DNA of 64,000 nt, taken from Enhydrobacter aerosaccus. GTDB lineage: Bacteria; Pseudomonadota; Alphaproteobacteria; Reyranellales; Reyranellaceae. The position numbers and the translations under genes are program-made. Below the pieces are notes generated by a model that had not been told where the DNA came from, did no database searches, and saw only the letters and a program-made list of their open reading frames with translations. The stretch is from contig CAIKZO010000065.1 in assembly GCA_903832005.1 (NCBI GenBank), forward strand, positions 62,001 through 126,000, in the 5' to 3' direction. Of the stretch, positions 16,240 to 26,679 are shown piece by piece (the stretch's first letter is position 1; the number at the start of each line of letters is the position of its first letter).

Positions 16240-19092
16240 TCAGCGCTCGCGGTTGTCGATATCTCGGGCCAGAACCTCGCGCTTGCCGACGTGGTTGGCG
16301 CCGCTCACCACGCCTTCCTTCTCCATGCGCTCGACGATGCGGGCGGCACGGTTGTAGCCGATCTGCAGGTAGCGCTGCACGAAGCTCACGCTGCACTTGC
16401 GCTCGCGGGCGACCAGCGCGATCGCCTGGTCGTAGAGCTGATCGCTTTCGCTTTCCTCGCCGCCTTCGCCCGGCAGGCCGAGGCCGCCCGCCTCTCCTTC
16501 CGGATCGTCGGTGACGGATTCGATGTAGGCCGGCGCGCCCTGGGCGCGGAGATGGCGCACCACGTCCTCGACCTCGGTGTCGCTCACGAACGGGCCGTGC
16601 ACGCGCGCGATCTTGCCGCCGCCGGCCATGTAGAGCATGTCGCCCTGACCCAGCAGCTGCTCGCCGCCCTGCTCGCCCAGGATGGTGCGGCTGTCGATCT
16701 TGGACGTCACCTGGAAGGAAATACGCGTCGGGAAGTTCGCCTTGATAGTGCCGGTGATGACGTCGACCGAAGGGCGCTGCGTGGCCATCACGACATGGAT
16801 GCCGGCGGCGCGGGCCATCTGCGCCAGACGCTGGACGGCCGCCTCGATCTCCTTGCCCGCGACCAGCATCAGGTCGGCCATCTCGTCGATGATGACGACG
16901 ATGAACGGCAGTGGGTTGAGATCGATCTCTTCGTCCTCGAAGGTCGGGCGGCGGGTCTCGGGATCGATGCCGGTCTGCACCTTGCGGACGAGCGACGTGC
17001 CTTTGCGCGCGGCCTCGGTCAGCTTCTCGTTATAGCCCGCGATGTTGCGCACGCCCTGGGAGCTCATCGCGCGATAGCGGTCTTCCATCTCGCGCACCAC
17101 CCACTTCAACGCCACGATCGCCTTGCGCGGCTCGGTGACGACGGGCGTCAGCAGATGGGGAATGTCCTGGTAGACGCTGAGCTCCAGCATCTTGGGATCG
17201 ATCATGATGAAGCGGCACTGGTCCGGCGACAGCCGGTAGAGCAGCGACAGGATCATGGTGTTGACGGCCACGGACTTGCCCGAGCCGGTGGTGCCGCCGA
17301 TCAGCAGATGCGGCATGCGGGCGAGATCGGCGATCACCGGATCGCCGCCAATGTCCTTGCCCAGTGCCAGCGGCAGGCCGAGACGGTTGTCTTCGTACTG
17401 CTTGGTCGACAGCAGCTCGCGCAGGAACACCGTCTCGCGCTTGGCGTTGGGCAACTCGATACCAATTACATTGCGGCCGGGCACGGTGGCGACACGCGCC
17501 GACACCGCGCTCATCGAACGGGCGATGTCGTCGGCCAGGCCGATGACGCGGCTGGCCTTGGTGCCGGGCGCGGGTTCGAGCTCGTAGAGCGTCACGACCG
17601 GGCCGGGACGGACCTTGACGATCTGTCCCTTGACGCCGAAGTCATCGAGAACGGTCTCGAGCAGGCGCGCATTCTGTTCCAGCGCGCTCTCGTCGATCTT
17701 GGTCTCGGTCTGCACGCGCGACGGCAGCGACAGCAGGTCGAGCGGGGGCAGCCGATATTCGCCGCCGCCCAGGTCGAGTTCGCGCTGGCCACCACGGGCC
17801 GCGCGCTTGCCCTGCGCCACCGACGACTTGCGCGGCACGATCTTGACCGCAGCGGCGGCGGCCGGGACCGGCGCCTGCTCGGCATCGATTGCGTCGGGCG
17901 TGAAAGGGTTCTCGTCTTCCTCGACCGCCTCGTCCTCGAAGGTCTCGGGCATGGCAGTGCGCGGCATGACTTGAGTAGGCGCGTATTCCGGCGCGGGCGG
18001 GGCCGCGAAGGCCACGACTTCTTCCGGCAGTTCGTCGTCGGCAGACGCCGGCGCCGCAGCCGTCTTGGCGCGGCGCGAGAAGATCGGCTCGATGCGCAGG
18101 CCCGCCAGACGATCGAACAACGTGCGCTCCCGCATCGAATCGACGGGTGGCGGGAGCTCGACATCGAGATTGGGCGGCGGCTGCGGATGCAGTTCGGTCG
18201 GCGCCTCGGGAATTTCCGGCGCGGGCCGTTCGAGCGGCGAATAAGGCGCATCGACCATCAGCGAATCGGCCGGCGGCAGGGTGACGCCCTCCTCCGGGAT
18301 CCGCTCGTAGCGATGATGGTAGGCGTCCGGATCGTATTGGCTGGCGTCGATCTCGCCCGGGATCTCGGCATAGCCGACCGACGGACCCGGCATATCGGCC
18401 TCGTCCTCGAGCGACTGCGGCTTGCCGCGCCACAAAGCGACGCCTGCGCCGAACAACCAGCCGCCCCAGATGAACGGCGCGCGCAGGATGCGGAAGATCA
18501 GCGGCAGGTCCGTGCGGTTCATGCCAAGCGCAGGCGCCATGGCGATGAAGGCAAGGGCCGCACAGCCCGGCTCGATCAGCGCCAGGCTGCCGCCGCTCGA
18601 ATGGCTGAGCACGAATTCACGGAAGCGACCGATCAGCGCCGTGCCGACCAGTCCGCCGGCGCCAGCATGGGTCGCGGCGCCGCCGACGTCGCCCAGGCCG
18701 ACACAGGCCACGCTCATCATCAGCAGCGACAACAGCAGCAGCGAGAGACGCAGGCCGAAGAAGCCGAGATGGTGCGTGCGCACCATGCGAACGCCCCAGG
18801 TGATCAGCGCCACCGGCACCAGGCAGATCGCGAGCCCGAAGGTCTGCAGCAGAAGATCGGCAACATAGGCGCCCGGCAGGCCCATCAGGTTGGCGGGCGC
18901 ATTGCCGGTCGCGTGGTTCAGCGAAGGATCGGCGGCATTGAAAGTGAAAACCGCCATCAACAGCAGCACGCCTGCCGCGGCGATGGCGAAGCCCACCAGC
19001 TCCATCATGCGCCGGCGCAGGAAGTCGCGCCCGCCTTCCGGCAGGATCGTCATCTTGCGTGTCGCCCCGGAGGTGGCGCCCATCATGGCCAT
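16240..19092 (-). CDS. ftsK: DNA translocase FtsK
   Basis: The start at 19092 is supported by a GAGG ribosome site eight bases upstream. The 950-residue product is the septal DNA pump that clears chromosome ends and activates XerCD at dif. Four to five N-terminal membrane helices lie within about residues 28-215, a Pro/Glu-rich linker covers roughly 230-440, and the RecA-like motor follows with Walker [10 protein letters not shown] (Lys606) and Walker [12 protein letters not shown]. The C-terminal gamma winged helix, with [21 protein letters not shown] and [13 protein letters not shown], recognises KOPS. The gene follows the aminotransferase gene by ten bases and shares its promoter. Confidence 0.95.
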   Translation of the reverse strand: MAMMGATSGATRKMTILPEGGRDFLRRRMMELVGFAIAAAGVLLLMAVFTFNAADPSLNHATGNAPANLMGLPGAYVADLLLQTFGLAICLVPVALITWGVRMVRTHHLGFFGLRLSLLLLSLLMMSVACVGLGDVGGAATHAGAGGLVGTALIGRFREFVLSHSSGGSLALIEPGCAALAFIAMAPALGMNRTDLPLIFRILRAPFIWGGWLFGAGVALWRGKPQSLEDEADMPGPSVGYAEIPGEIDASQYDPDAYHHRYERIPEEGVTLPPADSLMVDAPYSPLERPAPEIPEAPTELHPQPPPNLDVELPPPVDSMRERTLFDRLAGLRIEPIFSRRAKTAAAPASADDELPEEVVAFAAPPAPEYAPTQVMPRTAMPETFEDEAVEEDENPFTPDAIDAEQAPVPAAAAAVKIVPRKSSVAQGKRAARGGQRELDLGGGEYRLPPLDLLSLPSRVQTETKIDESALEQNARLLETVLDDFGVKGQIVKVRPGPVVTLYELEPAPGTKASRVIGLADDIARSMSAVSARVATVPGRNVIGIELPNAKRETVFLRELLSTKQYEDNRLGLPLALGKDIGGDPVIADLARMPHLLIGGTTGSGKSVAVNTMILSLLYRLSPDQCRFIMIDPKMLELSVYQDIPHLLTPVVTEPRKAIVALKWVVREMEDRYRAMSSQGVRNIAGYNEKLTEAARKGTSLVRKVQTGIDPETRRPTFEDEEIDLNPLPFIVVIIDEMADLMLVAGKEIEAAVQRLAQMARAAGIHVVMATQRPSVDVITGTIKANFPTRISFQVTSKIDSRTILGEQGGEQLLGQGDMLYMAGGGKIARVHGPFVSDTEVEDVVRHLRAQGAPAYIESVTDDPEGEAGGLGLPGEGGEESESDQLYDQAIALVARERKCSVSFVQRYLQIGYNRAARIVERMEKEGVVSGANHVGKREVLARDIDNRER

Positions 19093-19102
19093 GGCATCGA
19101 CC

Positions 19103-20308
19103 TCACAGGACCGACGCGAGGCGGCCCAGCCCCTCGCGCGTGGTCTTCTCGTCGTGCACCAGCGCCACGCGGATGTATCGCTCGGCCGTGTTGATGCCGT
19201 TGGTCTCGCGGCAGGCATAGGCGCCCGGCAGCACCTTCACATGCGCTTCGCGCCACAGCTTGCGCGTAGCCTCTTCGCCGTTGCCGACGTCGAGCCACAG
19301 GAAGAAACCGCCGCCCGGCGTGTAGTAGCCGAAGCGGTTGTGCAGGATCTGCTCGGCGATCTTGAAGTTCTTCACGTACCACTCGCGCGTGGTGACCGGA
19401 TGCGTCTCCTCGCGCCACAGCGCGGCCGAAGCCTTCTGGACGGCGATCGGAATCTGCGGGCCGCCGTAGGTCCGCCAGCGCAGGATCATCGCGACGTACC
19501 GGGGATCGCCCGCCACGAAGCCCGAGCGCAGGCCGGCGGCATTGGAACGCTTGGACAGCGAATGGAAGACCACCAGATTGCGGAAAGGATCCTTGCCGCC
19601 GGTGTCGTCGATCTCGAGGGCCGCTTCGAGCGCGCCCGGCGGCACCGCGCCGGTGTAGATCTCGGCGTAGCACTCGTCGACGGCCAGCACCGTGTCGTGC
19701 GTGCGGCAGAGGCGCAGCAGCTTCTGCAGATACTCTTTGCTGGCGATCGCGCCTTGCGGATTGGCCGGCGAGCAGAGATACGCCACCGTCATCCGCTTCC
19801 ACGTCGCCTCGTCGAGACTGTCGTAGTCGGGCAGGAAGCCATTCGATTGCGGCGCGTTCACCAGCAGCGGCTCGGCGCCGGACATGACCGCACCGCCGAG
19901 ATAGGCCTGATAGAACGGATTGGGCAGCGCCACGATCGGCTTGCCGCCCCCCTTCTCCAGCGGCGTGGCGACCGAGGCGATGATGTAGACGCCTTCCTTG
20001 CTGCCGGCCGTGGGATGCACATGCACGTTGGGATCGAGCAGGCCCTTGGGCAGCTTGTAGCGCCGCGTCAGCCACTCGCAGATCGCCAGGTTGAGGTCGG
20101 GCAGGCCCTGGTTGGGCGGATAGCGGTTCCAGCCGTCGACCTCGTCGTTGACGATCTGGCGCGCGAAGGCGGGCATCGCGCCCTGCGGCTCGCCGACCGA
20201 CATATTGATCATCGAAAGGTTCGCGGGCGGCGCGATCGGCGCCAACAGAGCGTTCAGACGCGCGAACGGAAAATCGGACAGGCTCTCGGTAAGGCGCGGA
20301 TTGAACAT
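19103..20308 (-). CDS. Class I/II aminotransferase (DapC/succinyldiaminopimelate aminotransferase-like)
   Basis: The ATG at 20308 (MFNPRL) is preferred to a TTG at 20323. The 401-residue fold-type I PLP enzyme shows [11 protein letters not shown], the NPQG loop ([12 protein letters not shown]), the [11 protein letters not shown]sp/Tyr segment, and the PLP lysine Lys253 in [16 protein letters not shown]. The late Arg in [12 protein letters not shown] binds the substrate carboxylate. The family resembles DapC, which acts in lysine/diaminopimelate synthesis, though aspartate-type activity is also possible. A good sigma-70-like promoter lies about 65 bases upstream, and ftsK is the next gene in the transcript. 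Confidence 0.85.
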   Translation of the reverse strand: MFNPRLTESLSDFPFARLNALLAPIAPPANLSMINMSVGEPQGAMPAFARQIVNDEVDGWNRYPPNQGLPDLNLAICEWLTRRYKLPKGLLDPNVHVHPTAGSKEGVYIIASVATPLEKGGGKPIVALPNPFYQAYLGGAVMSGAEPLLVNAPQSNGFLPDYDSLDEATWKRMTVAYLCSPANPQGAIASKEYLQKLLRLCRTHDTVLAVDECYAEIYTGAVPPGALEAALEIDDTGGKDPFRNLVVFHSLSKRSNAAGLRSGFVAGDPRYVAMILRWRTYGGPQIPIAVQKASAALWREETHPVTTREWYVKNFKIAEQILHNRFGYYTPGGGFFLWLDVGNGEEATRKLWREAHVKVLPGAYACRETNGINTAERYIRVALVHDEKTTREGLGRLASVL

Positions 20309-20332
20309 CCAGGACCATCGCAACAGACAGGG

Positions 20333-20356
20333 CCGGCCGGGAAAACCACCGGCCGG
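20333..20356 (-). other. 5'-leader hairpin before the aminotransferase gene
   Basis: Two copies of the self-complementary octamer CCGGCCGG (20333-20340 and 20349-20356) flank an eight-base loop. The hairpin lies in the untranslated leader between the predicted promoter and the start codon at 20308. It could stabilise the message or slow translation. No T-run follows on the minus strand, so it is not a standard terminator. Confidence 0.5.
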
Positions 20357-20371
20357 GTCAACTATGGTCCC

Positions 20372-20400
20372 ATTCTATGAAACAAATAAGCCAATAACAA
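20372..20400 (-). promoter_or_regulatory. Sigma-70-like promoter for aminotransferase-ftsK
   Basis: On the minus strand TTGTTA (complement of 20395-20400) and TAGAAT (complement of 20372-20377) are separated by exactly 17 bases. The boxes lie in an AT-rich gap between the end of amtB and the aminotransferase gene. This is the best promoter match seen in the window. Confidence 0.6.
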
Positions 20401-20437
20401 CAATGAATTAGAGACCATTCTTAAGGCTTGACTACGG

Positions 20438-21766
20438 CTATTGTACGCGTTCGCCGTGGAGAACCGTATCGAGGCCTTCGACCTCCTCGTCGCGGGCAAC
20501 CCGCAGGCCCACCATCACGTCGACCAGCTTCAGGATCAGCCAGGTCATGATCCCGCAGAAGGCGCCGACGATCAGGACGCCGGTGAGCTGGGTCAGGATC
20601 TGGCCGCCATGACCGTCGACCAGGCCGACCGCCTGGCCCTTGTTCACATCGTTGATCGCGCGGGTGGCGAAGACGCCGACCAGGATCGTGCCCAGGATGC
20701 CGCCGACGCCATGCACGCCGAACACGTCGAGTGTGTCGTCGTAGCCGAGGCGGATCTTGAGCGCGATCGAGGCCCAGTAGCAGACCGCTCCCGCGGCCAG
20801 CCCGATCGTCATGGCGGCCCAAGGTTCGACATAGCCCGCCGCCGGCGTGATGGTGCCGAGGCCCGCCACGGCGCCTGACAGGATGCCCAGGACCGACGGC
20901 TTGCCGCGCGCCGTCCATTCGATCGCCATCCAGGTGAGCGCGGCGACCGACGCGGAAATATGGGTATTGAGCATGGCGTTGCCGGCCAGTTCGCCCGAGG
21001 CCAGGGCGGAGCCCGCATTGAAGCCGAACCAGCCGACCCACAGCAGCGACGTGCCGATCAGGGTGAGCACGAGATTGTGCGGCGCCATGTTCTCGTGGCC
21101 GTAGCCCACGCGCTTGCCGAGGACGAGCGCGCACACTAGGCCCGCCATGCCGGCATTGAGATGGACGACGATGCCACCGGCGAAATCGAGCACACCCATC
21201 CGGGCAAGGAAGCCGCCGCCCCAGACCCAATGCGTCACCGGCACGTAGACCAGCAGCAGCCACAGTGCCATGAACCACATCATGGCCGAGAATTTCATGC
21301 GCTCGGCGAAGGCGCCGGCGATGATCGCAGGCGTGATGATGGCGAAGGTCGCCTGGTACATCAGGAAGACGTTTTCCGGCACGGTCTTGGCCAGCGCGTG
21401 CGTGGAGCCCTGCAGGCCAACGCCAAAGGATCGCGACAGCGAACCCAGGACATTGTCGACCGCGCCGCCGTTCGTGTAGGCGAGCGAATAGCCGACCGCG
21501 AACCACAGGACCGTCACAAGGGCTGCAACCGCAAAGGCCGTCACGGCCGTCGCCAGCACGTTCTTCTTGCGCACCATGCCGCAGTAAAAGAGCGACAGGC
21601 CAGGGATATTCATCAGCAGGACCAGCGCGGTGGCGACCAGCAGCCAGGCGGTATCGCCGGTGTCGATCGCGGGCTTGTCGGCGGCAAGCGCCATCGGCAT
21701 GCCGGACAATCCGACGAACGGCGCGGCGCCCAACGCCGCGACCGCGTGCCTTACAGTCCTGTACAT
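20438..21766 (-). CDS. amtB: Ammonium transporter, second copy
   Basis: The product has 442 residues with a cleaved signal-like N-terminus (ending MALAADK) and eleven membrane helices. Amt signatures are present: FYCGMVRKKNV, AFIAPA-like ATFAIITPAIIAGAFAERMKF, DFAGGIVVHLNAG and the twin-His region (HLNAG and FGVHGVGGILG). It conducts ammonia across the inner membrane and is gated by the PII protein encoded just upstream. The start is supported by GGGGGAGACG. It is clearly paralogous to the other amtB at 22342 but the sequences have diverged, especially in the periplasmic loop after helix one and in the C-terminal tail. Confidence 0.95.
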   Translation of the reverse strand: MYRTVRHAVAALGAAPFVGLSGMPMALAADKPAIDTGDTAWLLVATALVLLMNIPGLSLFYCGMVRKKNVLATAVTAFAVAALVTVLWFAVGYSLAYTNGGAVDNVLGSLSRSFGVGLQGSTHALAKTVPENVFLMYQATFAIITPAIIAGAFAERMKFSAMMWFMALWLLLVYVPVTHWVWGGGFLARMGVLDFAGGIVVHLNAGMAGLVCALVLGKRVGYGHENMAPHNLVLTLIGTSLLWVGWFGFNAGSALASGELAGNAMLNTHISASVAALTWMAIEWTARGKPSVLGILSGAVAGLGTITPAAGYVEPWAAMTIGLAAGAVCYWASIALKIRLGYDDTLDVFGVHGVGGILGTILVGVFATRAINDVNKGQAVGLVDGHGGQILTQLTGVLIVGAFCGIMTWLILKLVDVMVGLRVARDEEVEGLDTVLHGERVQ

Positions 21767-21846
21767 CGTCTCCCCCGGCGTATTCTTTTTTCGGCTACAG
21801 ACTGTAAAATAATTACATCATTTTCGGAGGGTTTTCCGCCTGCTCG

Positions 21847-22290
<444 letters not shown>

Positions 22291-22341
22291 GGAGCCATCG
22301 CGGCCTGCGCGATGGGGGAGGAAACCAGGAAGGAGGCGGGC

Positions 22342-23649
22342 TTAGTGCACCGTCTCCCCGTGCAGATTGATGTCGAGGCCTTCGACCTCTTCCTCGGTCG
22401 TGACGCGCAGCCCGATCAGGGCATCGACGACCTTCAGGATCACGAAGGTGGCGATCGCGCACCAGGCCATGCAGACGAGGCAGCCCCAGAGTTGGGTCAG
22501 CACCTGGCCGGCGTTGCCATCGATCAGGCCCTTCTTGCCGTCGCCGCCGATCGCCTCGACCGCGAACACGCCGGTCAGGAGCGCACCGACGAAGCCGCCG
22601 ATGCCGTGCACGCCGAAAGCGTCGAGCGAATCGTCATAGCCCATCGCGTGCTTGAGGCCGGTGGCGCCCCAGAAGCAGACCAGGCCAGCCACGATGCCGA
22701 TGGCGAGCGAACCCGCCGGGCTGACGAAGCCGGACGCCGGCGTGATGGCAACGAGGCCCGCGACGGCGCCCGAGATGATGCCCAGGACCGACGGCTTGCC
22801 GCGCGTCATCCACTCCGCGAACATCCAGGAGAGTGCCGCGGCGGCGGTAGCGAACTGCGTCACCGCCATCGCCATGCCGGCCGAGCCGCCGGCGGCCGAC
22901 GCCGAGCCGGCATTGAAGCCGAACCAGCCGACCCACAGCAGCGAGGCGCCGATCACCGACAGCACGAGATTGTGCGGCGCCATGTTCTCGATGCCGAAAC
23001 CCTTGCGCTTGCCGAGCACCAGCGCACAGACCAGACCGGCGACACCGGCGTTGATATGCACCACGGTGCCACCGGCGAAATCGAGCACGCCCCAGTCGCC
23101 GAGGAAGCCGCCGCCCCACACCCAGTGGGCGATCGGCGCGTAGACCAACAGCGACCACAGGCCAACGAACCACATCATCGCCGAGAATTTCATGCGCTCG
23201 GCGAAGGCGCCGGTGATCAGCGCCGGCGTGATGATGGCGAAGGTGAGTTGGAAGCACATGTAGACCGACTCAGGGATGGTCTTGGCCAGTTCCGAGACGC
23301 CATCGACCGTGAGACCGGCCATGAACACCCGGCTGAGGCCCCCCAGCACGGTGCTGCCCGCGGTGAAGGCCAGGCTATAGCCCACCACCATCCAGAGCAC
23401 GGTGACGAGGCAGGTGATGGCGAAGCTCTGCACGATGGTCGCCAGCACGTTCTTTTTGCGCACCATGCCGCCGTAAAACAGCGCCAGGCCCGGGATGGTC
23501 ATCATCAGGACCAGCGCGGTCGAGGTCAGCATCCAGGCCGTGTCGCCCGAATCGATCTTCGGCTTGTCGGCGGCGAAGGCCACCGCGGGCAAGAGAGACA
23601 CACCGGCGGCGCCGGCGGAGACAAGAAGCGTGCGGAACTTGGTGGTCAT
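22342..23649 (-). CDS. amtB: Ammonium transporter, first copy
   Basis: The ATG at 23649 is preferred, with GGGGGAAAG just upstream; an in-frame start at 23670-23673 overlaps the glnK stop. The 435-residue product begins with a signal-like segment ending AVAFAADK and has eleven predicted helices, including FYGGMVRKKNV, TFAIITPALITGAFAERMKF, DFAGGTVVHINAG and FGVHGIGGFVG. It belongs to the Amt/Mep/Rh family and moves ammonia/ammonium into the cell. It follows glnK with a 20-base gap and ends in a strong terminator. It is about the same length as the second amtB but closer to the typical AmtB. Confidence 0.95.
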   Translation of the reverse strand: MTTKFRTLLVSAGAAGVSLLPAVAFAADKPKIDSGDTAWMLTSTALVLMMTIPGLALFYGGMVRKKNVLATIVQSFAITCLVTVLWMVVGYSLAFTAGSTVLGGLSRVFMAGLTVDGVSELAKTIPESVYMCFQLTFAIITPALITGAFAERMKFSAMMWFVGLWSLLVYAPIAHWVWGGGFLGDWGVLDFAGGTVVHINAGVAGLVCALVLGKRKGFGIENMAPHNLVLSVIGASLLWVGWFGFNAGSASAAGGSAGMAMAVTQFATAAAALSWMFAEWMTRGKPSVLGIISGAVAGLVAITPASGFVSPAGSLAIGIVAGLVCFWGATGLKHAMGYDDSLDAFGVHGIGGFVGALLTGVFAVEAIGGDGKKGLIDGNAGQVLTQLWGCLVCMAWCAIATFVILKVVDALIGLRVTTEEEVEGLDINLHGETVH

Positions 23650-23669
23650 CGGTCTTTCCCCCGGAAGCA

Positions 23670-24011
<342 letters not shown>

Positions 24012-24060
24012 CTACGCCTCCACCTGGCGGCTCCAGATGCCGCCGCATCGAGCCTGCACA

Positions 24061-24076
24061 TGCAAAGGGCGTGCCA
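24061..24076 (-). promoter_or_regulatory. Sigma-54 (-24/-12) promoter for glnK-amtB
   Basis: On the minus strand the sequence TGGCACGCCCTTTGCA fits the sigma-54 consensus TGGCACG-N4-TTGCA exactly. It lies 53 bases upstream of the glnK start at 24008. Sigma-54 promoters are the standard control for glnK-amtB, activated by phosphorylated NtrC. Confidence 0.8.
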
Positions 24077-24119
24077 GCGTCAAAATCCTGCGTTTTCAAG
24101 CCCTTGCAGCCATTCTGCG

Positions 24120-24136
24120 TGCCCATTTTGCAGGCA
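24120..24136 (-). promoter_or_regulatory. Possible NtrC site upstream of the sigma-54 promoter
   Basis: A 17-base element with TGC and GCA ends around an A/T-rich centre (minus strand TGCCTGCAAAATGGGCA) resembles the NtrC consensus TGCACC-N5-GGTGCA at the outer bases only. It lies about 45-60 bases upstream of the -24 box. The match is partial. Confidence 0.35.
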
Positions 24137-24172
24137 CTGGCGCAACAGGACCGCCCCTGCCATTTTCCCCCG

Positions 24173-25432
24173 ATGAACAATCGCCCCTTCGATCTGGCCG
24201 TGGTCGGCGCTGGCCTGAACGGCAGTTTGCTCGCCCTGGCCGCCGGCGGGGTGGGGCTCCGCACGGCGCTGATCGACAAGGCACCGCTTCAGTCCATGGT
24301 CGCGGCGGGCTTCGACGGCCGCACCACGGCCATCGCCAACACCAGCCAGCGCCTGTTCGAAGCGCTCGGCCTGTGGGCCGACCTCGCGGCCGACGCTGAG
24401 CCGATCCTCGACATCCGCATCTCCGACGCCGGGCACGACGGCAAGGCGAGCCCGCTGTTTCTTCATTTCGATCATCGCGAAGCGGCGGCCGAAGGCGAGA
24501 CGGCCTCCCCCATGGGCTGGATCGTCGAGAACCGGTTCCTGCGCGCGGCGTTGCTGCGCCGGCTCTCAGCTTGCGAGCATGTCGAGCTGATCGCGCCTGA
24601 CGAGGCGATCGAGACCAAGCGCGATACGCATCGCGCCGAGATCACCCTGAAGAACGGCCGTACGCTCACGACGCGCGTCGTCGCCTCGGCAGAAGGCCGC
24701 TTCGGCTCGATGCGCGAGGGCGCCGGCATCGGCGCGCGCACCTGGTCGTACAATCAGACGTCCATCGTGCTGGTCGCGCGTCACGAGAAGCCGCATCGCG
24801 GCGTCGCCCAGGAGAAATTCCTGCCGGGCGGGCCGTTCGCCATCCTGCCGATGCGCGACAGCGACGCCGGTGAGCATCGCTCGTCGATCGTGTGGACCGA
24901 GCGCGCCGATCTTGCCAAGCGCCTGCTCGCGCTCGATGCAGAGCGCTTCCAGGCGGAGTTCGGGCGCCGCTTCGGCGATTTCCTGGGCGCCGTCGACACC
25001 GTCGGTCCGCGCTTTTCGCATCCGCTCGGCCTGGTGCATGCCGACCGGTACATCGACCAGCGGCTGGTGCTGGTGGGCGACGCCGCGCACGGCATCCATC
25101 CGATCGCGGGCCAAGGCTACAATCTCGGGGTGCGCGACATCGCGGCTCTGGTCGAAGTGCTGATCGATGCCAAGCGGCTCGGCCTCGACATCGGCGCCGC
25201 CGACACGCTCGAGCGCTATGCCCGTTGGCGGCGCGCCGACAACTTCACCATGGTCGCCGCGACCGACCTGCTCAATCGGCTGTTCTCCAACGACATCAAG
25301 CCGTTGCGCCTGTTGCGCGACGTGGGGCTCGCGAGCGTCAATCGCGTGCCGTCGCTGCGCCGCTTCTTCGTGCGCCATGCCATGGGCCGGATGGGTGACC
25401 TGCCGCGCCTGATCCGCGGCGAGCGGCCCTAG
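24173..25432 (+). CDS. UbiH/UbiF-type FAD-dependent monooxygenase
   Basis: The ATG at 24173 gives 419 residues. It is a class A flavoprotein hydroxylase of the ubiquinone-biosynthesis type: the Rossmann motif FDLAVVGAGLNGSLLALAA at residues 6-24, the second FAD motif LVLVGDAAHGIHPIAGQG near residue 298 and a downstream NLGVRDIAALVEVL. Such enzymes add hydroxyl groups to the ubiquinone ring using NAD(P)H and oxygen. The position hydroxylated (C5, C6 or C1) cannot be read from the sequence. It is divergent from glnK and convergent with the first OmpA-family gene, with a shared bidirectional terminator. Confidence 0.85.
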   Translation: MNNRPFDLAVVGAGLNGSLLALAAGGVGLRTALIDKAPLQSMVAAGFDGRTTAIANTSQRLFEALGLWADLAADAEPILDIRISDAGHDGKASPLFLHFDHREAAAEGETASPMGWIVENRFLRAALLRRLSACEHVELIAPDEAIETKRDTHRAEITLKNGRTLTTRVVASAEGRFGSMREGAGIGARTWSYNQTSIVLVARHEKPHRGVAQEKFLPGGPFAILPMRDSDAGEHRSSIVWTERADLAKRLLALDAERFQAEFGRRFGDFLGAVDTVGPRFSHPLGLVHADRYIDQRLVLVGDAAHGIHPIAGQGYNLGVRDIAALVEVLIDAKRLGLDIGAADTLERYARWRRADNFTMVAATDLLNRLFSNDIKPLRLLRDVGLASVNRVPSLRRFFVRHAMGRMGDLPRLIRGERP

Positions 25433-25470
25433 CCAAAAAGAAACGGCCGGGCTTTTGGCCCGGCCGTTCC
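25431..25470 (-). terminator. Bidirectional terminator between the UbiH-like and OmpA genes
   Basis: A perfect eleven-base stem (25442-25452 with 25458-25468) closes a TTTTG loop. On the minus strand it is followed by TTCTTTTTGG, giving a good terminator for the OmpA gene at 25493; it may also stop transcription from the hydroxylase gene. The same stem and loop recur after the second OmpA gene. Confidence 0.85.
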
Positions 25471-25492
25471 AGCGTTCAGCGAACGAGGAAGT

Positions 25493-26461
25493 TTACTGAA
25501 CGACGATTTCGACGCGGCGGTTCTGCGGCTCGCGCACACCGTCGGCGGTCTGCACCAGCGGCTGCGACTCGCCACGGCCCATGACAGAGATCGCGGTGGC
25601 CGGCACGCCTTCACGCACCAGCGCATCCTTGACGGTGTTCGCACGACGCAGCGACAGCGCCATGTTGTAGTCGTCCGGACCCGACTTGTCGGTATGGCCG
25701 GTCGCGGTGATACGCGCCGAACCCTTCGTCTTGTAAGAGCCAGCGGCCTGACGGATCGTGTTCATCGCCTGGTCCGACAGGTTCGAGCGATCCCAATCGA
25801 AGAACACCATGAACGACGGCGCCTGCGGAGCAGCCGGCGACGGCGGCGCAGAGACCACCTGGGTCGGGGCGCCGAACTTCATCTGAACCTGCAGCATCGC
25901 GATCAGGTTGTTGTTCTGGAAGCCCTGGCCCTGGAGGGTCGGCGTGGACGTGCCGAAGTAACGACCTTCGAGGTTCACGCGCCACGTCGGGTCGATGTTG
26001 TAGCCCATACCGACGATGCCCTGATAGGCGAACACGGTGTTGTTGTCCTGGGCGTTGAGGGCCGAGACCTTCTCGAACGCGATACCGGCGCCGGCGCCGA
26101 TGTAAGGCACCCAGGTGCCGCCTGCGTTGAAGTCGTAGTAGACGTTGCCCATCACGGCGATCTCGTCCTTGGTGGCGCCGAAGCTCTGCGACGCGCCGCT
26201 CACGGTCGCCTTGCTGTTGTTGTAGAGGCCTTCAATGGCGACGCGAGGACCGACGAAGTCGTAGCCGACCATGCCGCCGAACGAGTAGCCGATGGACGGA
26301 TAGAGGTTCGATTGGCCAAACGGCGTACCGACGCCGCTCTGGAACATGTAGTTGCCGCCCGCTTCAAGGCCGGCGAAGAAGCCGGGGTATTGAAGCGATT
26401 GAGCCTGGGACGCCACCGGCACCAGCGCCAGCGCGGCGGCGGCGAACAGAGCATTTTTCAT
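25493..26461 (-). CDS. OmpA-family outer membrane protein, first copy
   Basis: The product has 322 residues. A signal peptide covers residues 1-20 (ending VASQA). Residues 21-195 look like an eight-stranded barrel (YPGFFAGLEAGGNYMF, SIGYSFGGMVGYDFVGPRVAIEG, RVNLEGRYFG). After a Pro/Ala linker, an OmpA C-like peptidoglycan-binding domain runs from about 210 to the end, with FFDWDRSNLS, ATGHTDKSGPDDYNMALSLRRA and GRGESQP; the Asp and Arg of the NxxLSxxRA motif are present. It anchors the outer membrane to peptidoglycan. Its C-terminal third is nearly identical to that of the gene at 26680, whereas the barrels differ. Confidence 0.92.
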   Translation of the reverse strand: MKNALFAAAALALVPVASQAQSLQYPGFFAGLEAGGNYMFQSGVGTPFGQSNLYPSIGYSFGGMVGYDFVGPRVAIEGLYNNSKATVSGASQSFGATKDEIAVMGNVYYDFNAGGTWVPYIGAGAGIAFEKVSALNAQDNNTVFAYQGIVGMGYNIDPTWRVNLEGRYFGTSTPTLQGQGFQNNNLIAMLQVQMKFGAPTQVVSAPPSPAAPQAPSFMVFFDWDRSNLSDQAMNTIRQAAGSYKTKGSARITATGHTDKSGPDDYNMALSLRRANTVKDALVREGVPATAISVMGRGESQPLVQTADGVREPQNRRVEIVVQ

Positions 26462-26619
26462 GAACACAGTTCCTTTAATGATGAGACGTGCCAAGTCCCC
26501 TGACCCGGCAAGGCAGCAATGAGACAACGGCGTCCGGTGAAAATTCGTTGCCGTGCCGGGAACCTTCCGAGTGCGTTCCCTCCGGTCTGTGGCAGAGACG
26601 ACACACTTGTTCGATTGCG

Positions 26620-26656
26620 TACAAAGAAACGGCCGGGCTTTTGGCCCGGCCGTTCC
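26620..26656 (-). terminator. Terminator of the second OmpA gene, copy of the one at 25431
   Basis: The same eleven-base stem and TTTTG loop as at 25442-25468 appear at 26628-26654, again 24-26 bases after an OmpA-family stop codon. On the minus strand the stem is followed by TTCTTTG, a shorter T-run than in the first copy. The shared element indicates that the whole gene with its terminator was duplicated. Confidence 0.8.
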
Positions 26657-26679
26657 AGAATTCAGCGGTCGAGGAAGTC

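Noticed and set aside
16207..19194. Long plus-strand open frame of 995 codons across ftsK
   Set aside because: It is the exact antisense of ftsK, has no recognisable domains and is His/Arg/Asp-rich in the way antisense frames of GC-rich genes are.
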